Assembly (NCBI GenBank): GCA_937926145.1
Contig: CALANW010000064.1
Location: 1-7,272 of the forward strand
Direction: 5' to 3'
From: an uncultured Ruminococcus sp.
GTDB lineage: Bacteria; Bacillota; Clostridia; Oscillospirales; Ruminococcaceae
DNA: 7,272 bases
Every line of letters starts with the position of its first letter. Within the stretch, counting starts at the first letter, position 1. The translations under genes were made by a program, and so were the position numbers. The notes beneath the pieces are model-generated. The model had not been told where the DNA came from. It searched no databases and was given only the letters and a program-made list of their open reading frames with translations. Of the stretch, positions 1-4,886 are shown in pieces.

Positions 1-160
1 TTCGCATATCCACACGCTTTTGCGTAGATTTTGATTCTATGTGGACGAGTTCTAAGAAAGTTTATCGGTGCTGCAAAAATAACTTTTGCGGCAGCAATAA
101 GCTTTTGAGTAAATTCTTTTTCCCAGTGGAATTTTCGCACGGGAAGTCAAACTATAAAAT
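1..160. other. Upstream non-coding region of pulA with two small hairpins
   Basis: No convincing gene lies here. One hairpin pairs TCCACA (9-14) with TGTGGA (40-45) and contains an inner ACGC-TTTT-GCGT (14-25). A second pairs TGCT/GCAAAA (69-78) with TTTTGC (84-89) and AGCA (93-96), leaving a 3-nt bulge. Neither is followed by a clean T-run, so calling them terminators of an off-window gene would be a guess. CTTTTGCGGCA (83-93) and ACGCTTTTGCG (14-24) each match short pieces of the fold-back element near 4983-4995, so this may be a degraded repeat. TATAAA at 153-158 looks like a -10 box but has no good -35 at the right distance and lies too close to the start. I see no firm promoter for pulA. 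Confidence 0.4.
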
Positions 161-166
161 GGGGTG
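161..166 (+). promoter_or_regulatory. Shine-Dalgarno-like site that favours the GTG start at 173
   Basis: GGGGTG sits 6 nt before GTG173 and can pair with the 16S rRNA tail over six positions with one G-U wobble. The in-frame GTG at 164 lies inside this motif and has no purine-rich site at the correct distance upstream. An in-frame stop at 155-157 rules out longer versions. The choice of 173 is an inference from spacing. Confidence 0.5.
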
Positions 167-172
167 TTCTTT

Positions 173-2128
173 GTGTTTTCCGATATTGACAAGAAGTATT
201 ATTACGACGGCGACGATTTAGGCTCTGTCTATGCGCCAGAAAAGACCGAATTCAAGGTCTGGGCACCGCTCGCAGACAAAGTTGCTATCTGCCTTTACCG
301 AACCTGCCGCGATGAAAAGCCTTACCGTCATCTCCCGATGACAAAAAGCAGAAAGGGCGTATGGTCAAAGACTGTCTATGGTGACCTTGACGGCGTTTAT
401 TACACTTACATCGTGACGAATGACGGCGTTGAGCAGGAAACAATCGATGTTTATGCAAAATCCGCAGGCGCAAACGGCGCAATGGGTATGGTTTTCGATG
501 CATCGAAGCTCAACCCTGCAGGCTGGGACAATCAGACCTACGTTAAGCTTGACCATTACACGGACGCTTGCGTTTACGAACTCCACGTCCGCGACTTTTC
601 CATTGACGAAAGCGGACATTTCTGCTATAAGGGAAGATTTCTTGCTTTCATTGAAAAAGGACTGGAAAACGACAGCGGCGACAGCGTCGGCATTGACCAC
701 CTCAAAGAGCTTGGCATTACCCACGTTCAGCTTATGCCGATATTTGACTTCGTTTCCGTCGATGAGACTGATGTTCACCGTCCGCAGTTCAACTGGGGAT
801 ATGACCCCGAGAACTACAACGTCCCCGAGGGTTCATATTCGACCAATCCTTTCAACGGCAAGACCCGTGTTGCGGAACTGAAACGCCTTGTTTATGCGCT
901 CCATGAGGCAGGCATCGGCGTTATCATGGACGTTGTTTACAACCATACCGCAGGAACGGCTGACTCCTGCTTCACAAAGACCTTCCCCGAATATTACTAT
1001 CGTCAGTGGGACGGCAAGCGCAATCTCTATGCGAACGGCTCGGGCTGCGGAAACGAGCTTGCTACCGAGAGGGCAATGGTCAGAAAATATATCATCGACA
1101 GCCTTGCATACTGGGCTACCGAGTACAAGATAGACGGCTTCCGCTTCGACCTTATGGGACTTTACGATAAGGAAACTATCAACTTGGCGTATGAAAAGCT
1201 CCACGAAATAAACCCGAACGTCATTATGTACGGCGAGGGCTGGACGGGCGCAGATACGCCGCTCCCGTGGGAACAGCGTTGTATGAAGCTCAACGCAAGA
1301 TTCACCCCGAACGCAGGCTATTTCAGCGATGATTTCCGCGATACCGTAAAGGGCAACAATTTCGAGAACAAGACGAGAGGTTATGTCAACGGCGCATCGG
1401 GCAACGAGGAGAATGTCAAGGAAATAATCGCAGGACGAATCCCTCACCCACAGCTCCCGAATATGGAGAAATATTCGTGGACGAGCTCTCCAACGCAGAC
1501 CGTGAACTATGTCGAAGCGCACGATAACCTCACGCTTTGGGACAAGCTTTACTATACGAACTCGACCGAGAGCATCGAAACAAGAATCAAAATGGACAAG
1601 CTCGCCGCAGCAATGGTGTTCCTCTCTCAGGGCATACCGTTCTTCCAGGCAGGTCAGGAATTCCTGCGCTCGAAGCCATTCCCGGGCGGCTCGGTCTTCG
1701 ACCACAACAGCTACAAATCGCCTGACGCTATCAACAGCTTAAAGTGGAACAGAAAGTCCGAATTCAAGGACGTTGTGAACTATTATAAAGGACTTATCGC
1801 GCTCAGAAAGGCGCATAATGCGTTCAGAATGTATGAAAATTCGCAGGTAGCAGAGAATTTGCAGTTCCTCGATAATCTCCCTCAACACGTCGTAGGCTTC
1901 CTGCTCAAAGGTGATGAAACGCTCGAAGAGATCGTAGTTTTCTTCAACCCGAACAACTACCCCGTAAAGCTCTATGCATTCGGTGAATACGGCGTATATG
2001 CGGACGGAAAATACGCAGGCGCAGAGCCGTGCAGAAAGGTTTCGGGTGATTACGAGGTTGACCCGATAAGCGCTATCGTTCTCGGAAGAGTAAGAGAGAG
2101 CAAGCCTGAAAACGAAGAGCAAAGTTAA
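173..2128 (+). CDS. pulA: Type I pullulanase (GH13 debranching enzyme)
   Basis: This protein of about 651 residues hydrolyses alpha-1,6 branch links in pullulan, amylopectin, glycogen or limit dextrins. There is no signal peptide, so it should act in the cytoplasm on imported or stored alpha-glucan. Numbering from GTG173, an N-terminal CBM48-like beta domain (about 20-95, with FKVWAP) precedes the GH13 barrel. FNWGYDP at 206-212 is the type I pullulanase signature YNWGYDP with Y replaced by F. Region I is DVVYNH (253-258). Region II is GFRFDLMG (322-329), with nucleophile D326. Region III is YGEGW, with acid/base E355. Region IV is VEAHDN (447-452), with the transition-state Asp D451. A C-terminal beta domain follows from about 560. 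All catalytic residues are present. GTG164 would add three residues. The TAA stop coincides with the edge of the palindromic element downstream, whose hairpin probably terminates the transcript. GlgX/isoamylase is less likely given the WGYDP context. Confidence 0.93.
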   Translation: MFSDIDKKYYYDGDDLGSVYAPEKTEFKVWAPLADKVAICLYRTCRDEKPYRHLPMTKSRKGVWSKTVYGDLDGVYYTYIVTNDGVEQETIDVYAKSAGANGAMGMVFDASKLNPAGWDNQTYVKLDHYTDACVYELHVRDFSIDESGHFCYKGRFLAFIEKGLENDSGDSVGIDHLKELGITHVQLMPIFDFVSVDETDVHRPQFNWGYDPENYNVPEGSYSTNPFNGKTRVAELKRLVYALHEAGIGVIMDVVYNHTAGTADSCFTKTFPEYYYRQWDGKRNLYANGSGCGNELATERAMVRKYIIDSLAYWATEYKIDGFRFDLMGLYDKETINLAYEKLHEINPNVIMYGEGWTGADTPLPWEQRCMKLNARFTPNAGYFSDDFRDTVKGNNFENKTRGYVNGASGNEENVKEIIAGRIPHPQLPNMEKYSWTSSPTQTVNYVEAHDNLTLWDKLYYTNSTESIETRIKMDKLAAAMVFLSQGIPFFQAGQEFLRSKPFPGGSVFDHNSYKSPDAINSLKWNRKSEFKDVVNYYKGLIALRKAHNAFRMYENSQVAENLQFLDNLPQHVVGFLLKGDETLEEIVVFFNPNNYPVKLYAFGEYGVYADGKYAGAEPCRKVSGDYEVDPISAIVLGRVRESKPENEEQS

Positions 2129-2160
2129 ATGCGTAATGTGTAATTCGTAATGCGTAATTA
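2129..2160 (+). repeat. Left terminal heptamer array, 4 copies of ATGCGTA
   Basis: Four tandem 7-nt units are visible: ATGCGTA, ATGTGTA, ATTCGTA and ATGCGTA, followed by ATTA. They begin directly after the pulA stop. The array is the inverted counterpart of the three-copy array at the other end of the element. Confidence 0.85.
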
Positions 2161-2213
2161 TTTGTGTTCCGCAAATTTGCATCGAATTTTGGTGTAAAAA
2201 CGGACACAAATAT

Positions 2214-2238
2214 TGTAGGGGACGGGTCACCCGTCCCG
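2214..2238 (+). repeat. 25-bp inverted repeat, left copy
   Basis: This copy begins TGTAGGGG and contains the near-palindrome GACGGGT-C-ACCCGTC. Its exact reverse complement lies at 2363-2387. Each copy can form its own hairpin, or the two can pair with each other across the central terminator. Confidence 0.9.
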
Positions 2239-2264
2239 CGCCGCAAGGCGTTATAAAATAAACG

Positions 2265-2320
2265 AACGCCCCTGATTTTATCTGATAAAAAGATAAAATC
2301 AGGGGCGTTTTGTTATGTTA
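2265..2320. terminator. Bidirectional intrinsic terminator, pulA / azlCD
   Basis: A perfect 19-bp stem (2265-2283 with 2291-2309) has a 7-nt GATAAAA loop. The outer part of the stem is G+C rich (CGCCCC/GGGGCG). On the + strand it is followed by TTTTGTTATGTTAT. On the minus strand the stem is followed by CGTTTATTTTATAA, also U-rich in RNA. It should therefore stop both the pulA and azlCD transcripts. It is the centre of the palindromic element. Confidence 0.8.
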
Positions 2321-2362
2321 TAAAACTTACAACAATATGCGCCGAAAATCACTTATGCGATT

Positions 2363-2387
2363 CGGGACGGGTGACCCGTCCCCTACA
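2363..2387 (-). repeat. 25-bp inverted repeat, right copy
   Basis: This is the exact reverse complement of 2214-2238 and ends CCCCTACA on the + strand. Perfect identity, against the diverged outer ends, suggests recent origin, gene conversion or selection on the palindrome. Confidence 0.9.
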
Positions 2388-2482
2388 GAAAAATTGTTTA
2401 AAATCCGATGATTTCAATGGAAAGATATAGAATCCACCTCTACGGAAATAGGTTTCCTGCCTAAGATTTACGAAACTAAAAT

Positions 2483-2510
2483 AATTACGCATTACGCATT
2501 ACGCATTAAC
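2483..2510 (-). repeat. Right terminal heptamer array, 3 perfect copies
   Basis: On the minus strand this reads GTTA followed by three perfect ATGCGTA units (+ strand TACGCAT at 2486-2492, 2493-2499 and 2500-2506) and then ATTA. It mirrors the left array with one unit fewer and no substitutions. It overlaps the 3' end of azlD. Confidence 0.85.
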
Positions 2511-2825
2511 AACAAGGCTCATTATAAGTTCCGTCACAAAAGCTCCTGCGCAGGCAGCAACGGCTACGACTATCAGCGATTTGTTCTTGAATGAGAAGAA
2601 CAGCGCCGCGCCAAGTCCGACTACGGCGGAGATGATGCTCGATGTCGAGTAGAGTATCGCAGGTATCGTCATTGCGCCGAGGACTGCATACGGCACATAA
2701 TAGAGCATATTTTGCAGGAATTTCGACTGTATCTTCTTCCTGCAGAGGACGAACGGTATCATTCTTATAAGATATGTAACGAGCGCCATTACAAGGATAT
2801 ATACTAAAATTTTAAGATCAGGCAT
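2499..2825 (-). CDS. azlD: AzlD-family branched-chain amino acid transporter subunit
   Basis: A 108-residue membrane protein, the usual size for AzlD (YgaH-like). It works with AzlC-type permeases in branched-chain amino acid export; established relatives are B. subtilis AzlCD (azaleucine resistance) and E. coli YgaZH (valine export). Visible segments are TM1 (about 5-27, with the family-typical TYLIRMIPF), a short basic loop (RKKIQSK), hydrophobic stretches at about 41-60 and 62-78, and a last helix at about 83-105. Its ATG overlaps the azlC stop in ATGCCTGA, and a GGAGG site lies at 2835-2839, inside azlC, 9 nt upstream. Translation is therefore probably coupled. The last codons (AAT GCG TAA) fall within the terminal heptamer array of the neighbouring element, so the C-terminus may have been set by an insertion. 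Confidence 0.9.
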   Translation of the reverse strand: MPDLKILVYILVMALVTYLIRMIPFVLCRKKIQSKFLQNMLYYVPYAVLGAMTIPAILYSTSSIISAVVGLGAALFFSFKNKSLIVVAVAACAGAFVTELIMSLVVNA

Positions 2826-3543
2826 CGGCTTCTTCCTCCTTCTTAGGGAAGATGAGCGCGCCGAGGACAGACGATGTCAGTGCGCATATAATTATGGAGA
2901 AACCGCTCGAAATTCCCGAGAAAACGGGGATATATTTGAAGCAGCAGCTCATTGCCGCGGAAAATGCAACGACCGAGAAAACGCCGACAGATTTTCTTGC
3001 AGGCGGAATAAATATTGCAAGGAACATACCGTAGATAGCGATGCCGAGCGCGGATTTGAGCATATCGGGGAGGATATTGCCTGCCGCCGCACCGAGGAAT
3101 GTTCCCAAGCTCCAGCATATAAACGGTATCAATATCAGACCGTACATATACCGCACGTTTATGTCGCCCTTTTTGCCTGCGGCGACGGCGAAAATCTCAT
3201 CCGTCATACCGAACGAAGTTCCGAGGCGGTGTCCGACGGTGAAACTGCTGTCAAGCTTCTGCGTGAGCGAAATGCTCATAAGCGCGTATCTCATATTTAT
3301 GACAAGCTGAGTGAGTATCATTTCGATGAGCGTTCCGCCTGCCGCGATGATGCCAAGACCTGCAAGCTGACCTGCCGAGGTGAGGTTCGTCATTGAAATA
3401 AGCAGCGCGGAGAAGATCGAGATGCCCTTTCCTGCCGCTGCGATGCCGAAGCTGAACGAAACGGAAAGATAGCCGAGCCCTATCGGTATCCCGTCGCGCA
3501 GACCATCGGTGAATTTATAATCCGAAGTTTTTGTGCTGTCCAT
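2818..3543 (-). CDS. azlC: AzlC-family branched-chain amino acid permease
   Basis: A 241-residue multi-spanning inner-membrane protein of the AzlC/YgaZ family, the large subunit of a two-component exporter of branched-chain (and possibly other) amino acids with AzlD. Family landmarks are GLRDGIPIGLGYLSVSFSFG (14-33), the TNLTSAGQLAG stretch (52-62), NMRYALMS (83-90) and TDEIFAV (114-120). Hydrophobic helices follow at about 132-155, 163-180, 187-205 and 212-232. The tail is charged (KKEEEADA) and its codons double as the azlD ribosome binding site. The start is supported by GGGAG at 3550-3554, 6 nt upstream. It is first in a two-gene operon. The substrate is inferred from the family only. Confidence 0.92.
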   Translation of the reverse strand: MDSTKTSDYKFTDGLRDGIPIGLGYLSVSFSFGIAAAGKGISIFSALLISMTNLTSAGQLAGLGIIAAGGTLIEMILTQLVINMRYALMSISLTQKLDSSFTVGHRLGTSFGMTDEIFAVAAGKKGDINVRYMYGLILIPFICWSLGTFLGAAAGNILPDMLKSALGIAIYGMFLAIFIPPARKSVGVFSVVAFSAAMSCCFKYIPVFSGISSGFSIIICALTSSVLGALIFPKKEEEADA

Positions 3544-3609
3544 TGATTTCTCCCTTTTCTATATATCATATATTGCCGAAATTCTCCCTTTTTTGTTGGC
3601 AACCCTATA

Positions 3610-3638
3610 ATTATAGCATTGAAATCTGTTTTTTACAA
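3610..3638 (-). promoter_or_regulatory. Sigma-A-type promoter of azlCD
   Basis: On the minus strand TTGTAA (3638-3633) and TATAAT (3615-3610) are 17 nt apart. Transcription should start near 3603, giving a leader of about 60 nt. The -10 lies inside a perfect 12-bp palindrome, CTATAATTATAG (3605-3616). The leader carries two copies of an AAAAGGGAGAA-type motif (minus strand, about 3582-3594 and 3547-3559); only the second is properly placed before the azlC start. Confidence 0.7.
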
Positions 3639-3639
3639 T

Positions 3640-3720
3640 ATACAAAATGACGAAATAACGCAATTTTGCACGAAATATAGATAAAATATATGGTAACTTA
3701 TACAAAATAATTAAATAACT
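3640..3720. repeat. Pair of AT-rich boxes, one abutting each divergent promoter
   Basis: A 21-nt box at 3640-3660 (ATACAAAAT...AAATAAC) recurs at 3700-3720 in the same orientation, with 17 of 21 positions identical and a spacing of exactly 60 bp. The first touches the azlCD -35 and the second ends 2 nt before the -35 of the kinase-like gene. Between and within them ACGAAATA occurs at 3650-3657 and 3670-3677, 20 bp apart, with GCAA-TT-TTGC (3660-3669) between. These could be regulator sites or UP-like elements; low base complexity makes chance plausible. Confidence 0.4.
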
Positions 3721-3722
3721 GC

Positions 3723-3751
3723 TTGCATTTTATGTGCAGATATGATATAAT
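3723..3751 (+). promoter_or_regulatory. Sigma-A promoter with extended -10 for the kinase-like gene
   Basis: TTGCAT (3723-3728) and TATAAT (3746-3751) are 17 nt apart, with TG at 3743-3744 forming an extended -10 (TGATATAAT). Transcription should start near 3758, a leader of about 32 nt. Confidence 0.8.
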
Positions 3752-3759
3752 ACAATCAC

Positions 3760-3773
3760 AGAGAAATTTCTCT
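3760..3773. promoter_or_regulatory. 14-bp perfect palindrome at the transcript start
   Basis: AGAGAAATTTCTCT is a perfect palindrome at about +3 to +16 of the predicted transcript, just before the AAGGAGGAG ribosome binding site (3776-3784). It could be an operator. The adjoining CTCC-AA-GGAG (3772-3781) might also mask part of the ribosome binding site, although its loop is too small for a stable hairpin. Confidence 0.4.
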
Positions 3774-3789
3774 CCAAGGAGGAGATATT

Positions 3790-4398
3790 ATGAGTAAAAA
3801 GATAATCACAATTGGCCGTCAGTTCGGAAGCGGAGGACATCTTATCGGTGAAAAGGTCGCTGAAAAGCTCGGCTATTCATATTATGACAGAAAGCTGCTC
3901 GACCTCGCCGCAGAAAAAAGCGGTATGAGCCACAGCGTTGTCAAGGAAGCCGATGAAAAGGCGGCAAATCCTTGGTATTATGCCGCAATGAGCCAGTCAG
4001 GCGCAGCAATGGGCATAAACCTCTGCACGAATGACGCTATCTTCAACGCACAGAGCGAGATAATCAAGGATATCGCCAATACAGAGGACGCCGTTATTGT
4101 AGGACGCTGCTCGGACTACATACTCCGCAACCATGACTGCGAGCTTCTTTCGGTATTTATCTATGCACCGCTCGAAGCAAGAATAAAGCGTACAATGGAG
4201 CGCGATAAGATAAGCGAATCCGAAGCCGCATCAAAGATAAAGCGCCACGATAAACAGCGTAAGCTTTACTATGACTTCTATACCGACAAGAAATGGTCGG
4301 CACACGAAAGCTATAACCTCACACTCAACAGCGAAGTGTTCGGTATCGACGGAACAGCGGATATTATCTGTGCCGCACTGAAATCGCTTGAAAAGTAA
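3790..4398 (+). CDS. Cytidylate kinase-like family protein
   Basis: A 202-residue, cytoplasmic P-loop protein of the cytidylate-kinase-like family (the PF13189 type), distinct from housekeeping Cmk. It starts with beta-strand KKIITIGR and a modified nucleotide loop GRQFGSGGH (9-17), followed by IGEKVAEKLGYSYYDRKLL, the typical order for this family. AVIVGRCSDYIL (101-112) follows, then the arginine-rich lid EARIKRTMERDK (129-140) and a C-terminal block DKQRKLYYDFYTDKKW (154-169) with YNLTLNS (175-181). The usual Walker A lysine is replaced within GSGGH. Nucleotide phosphorylation is inferred from the fold; the true substrate is unknown. The start has an excellent AAGGAGGAG site 7 nt upstream of ATG. 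It is transcribed alone from its own promoter, and its stop lies at the edge of the fold-back element. Confidence 0.85.
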   Translation: MSKKIITIGRQFGSGGHLIGEKVAEKLGYSYYDRKLLDLAAEKSGMSHSVVKEADEKAANPWYYAAMSQSGAAMGINLCTNDAIFNAQSEIIKDIANTEDAVIVGRCSDYILRNHDCELLSVFIYAPLEARIKRTMERDKISESEAASKIKRHDKQRKLYYDFYTDKKWSAHESYNLTLNSEVFGIDGTADIICAALKSLEK

Positions 4399-4640
4399 AA
4401 ATTATCAGACTTGCGAAGCCAAGCAAAAGTTTCGTCCACCTTTTCAAAGGTGGTGGGTGTCCAGAGGGCGAAGCCCTTGGTCGTCGTCCGCAGACGGCGA
4501 AATACCCTAAACTAACAGCGAAAAGCTTGCTGCAAAAGCGTAATCACTAACAAATCTAAAGGCGCAATTCACACCAAAAACAGTAAACCGAATATGAGAA
4601 ATCACTTTCGGAAATTGTTAAATGTGAATTGCGCTATTCT
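4399..4640 (+). repeat. Left arm of the fold-back element
   Basis: The arm begins right at the stop of the kinase-like gene (TAAAAATTATCAGAC) and can form tandem RNA hairpins: CGAAGC/GTTTCG (4414-4419 / 4429-4434), CCACCTT-TTCA-AAGGTGG (4436-4453), an AGGGC-GAA-GCCCT stem extended by CCA/TGG with one bulge (4461-4480), and TCGTCGTC-CGCA-GACGGCGA (4481-4500, one T-G wobble). Confidence 0.8.
4561..4634 (+). repeat. 74-bp unit with inverted termini, copy A
   Basis: GCGCAATTCACA (4562-4573) and TGTGAATTGCGC (4623-4634) are exact inverted repeats enclosing about 50 bp, which includes GAGAAATCA. An inverted copy of the unit is at 4893-4964. It resembles a very small MITE nested within the arm. Confidence 0.7.
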
Positions 4641-4651
4641 TTGTATACAAA
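4640..4651. repeat. 12-bp perfect palindrome at the inner edge of the left arm
   Basis: TTTGTATACAAA is perfectly self-complementary. It lies where similarity between the two arms fades and has no counterpart in the right arm, so it belongs to the left junction only. Confidence 0.6.
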
Positions 4652-4662
4652 ACAACTGTCCT

Positions 4663-4705
4663 CGGCGTAAAATGCGCAGAGCGAAGCGATAAGCATTTTA
4701 CGCCG
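4663..4705. repeat. Central hairpin 1
   Basis: CGGCGTAAAATGC (4663-4675) pairs perfectly with GCATTTTACGCCG (4693-4705), a 13-bp stem. Read on the minus strand the 17-nt loop contains ATCGCTTCGCTCT, shared with the loops of the next two hairpins. Confidence 0.8.
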
Positions 4706-4710
4706 ACATA

Positions 4711-4815
4711 ATATGAGCGGCTGTGAAATTTGAATAGGAAAACAACAATTTGGGGTGTGAAAACGCCCTCGCTTTGCTCGTTGTTTTCACGTTCATATCC
4801 CATAGCTGCTCATAT
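4711..4815. repeat. Central hairpin 2, nested
   Basis: The outer stem ATATGAGCGGCTGTG (4711-4725) pairs with CATAGCTGCTCATAT (4801-4815) over 15 positions as + strand RNA, two of them G-U. The inner stem is GTGAAAAC (4757-4764) with GTTTTCAC (4783-4790). The loop contains CTCGCTTTGCTCG. Confidence 0.7.
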
Positions 4816-4819
4816 TGCG

Positions 4820-4864
4820 TTAAAGCGAAAATACACTCACTTCGTTCGTATATTTTCGCTTTAA
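4820..4864. repeat. Central hairpin 3
   Basis: TTAAAGCGAAAATA (4820-4833) pairs perfectly with TATTTTCGCTTTAA (4851-4864), a 14-bp stem. The loop contains CTCACTTCGTTCG. Confidence 0.8.
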
Positions 4865-4886
4865 GAATAGTTTATTTGAAGAAAAC

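Larger units (their letters stand above)
2125..2510. mobile_element. MITE-like palindromic element between pulA and azlD
   Basis: This stretch of about 385 bp has no gene of its own and is nested symmetrically. GTTAA/TTAAC and tandem ATGCGTA heptamers lie at both outer ends in inverted orientation. Inside these is a perfect 25-bp inverted repeat (2214-2238 / 2363-2387), and at the centre a 19-bp perfect hairpin (2265-2309). The two spacers between outer and inner repeats (2161-2213 and 2388-2480) are unrelated to each other, so only the repeat modules are symmetric. No transposase is encoded; if mobile, it would need one in trans. TTAA flanks both ends (2125-2128 and 2506-2509) and could be a target duplication, but it is also part of the inverted ends, so this cannot be settled here. 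The left end overlaps the pulA stop and the right end encodes the last codons of azlD. Confidence 0.7.

Noticed and set aside
39..221. 60-codon + strand frame upstream of pulA
   Set aside because: It overlaps the start of pulA, is cysteine- and lysine-rich low-complexity translation, has no ribosome binding site and matches no family I know.
365..881. Several overlapping frames on both strands within pulA
   Set aside because: They are shadows of pulA with no ribosome binding sites or recognisable motifs.
833..1705. 290-codon minus-strand frame inside pulA
   Set aside because: It is antisense to the conserved catalytic region of pulA, whose GH13 motifs explain the sequence. It is a by-product of codon bias.
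3450..3572. Possible upstream ORF in the azlC leader starting at the ATG near 3572 (minus strand)
   Set aside because: It would overlap azlC in another frame, and its AAGGGAG motif lies about 14 nt away, too far for a good start. There is no sign of a leader peptide rich in branched-chain codons.
3544..3789. Riboswitch or T-box controlling azlCD
   Set aside because: The leader is only about 60 nt and shows no T-box or known aptamer consensus and no terminator hairpin.
4618..4803. 61-codon minus-strand frame in the centre of the fold-back element
   Set aside because: It translates through hairpins 1 and 2 and arm sequence, with no credible ribosome binding site. It is better explained as repeat DNA.
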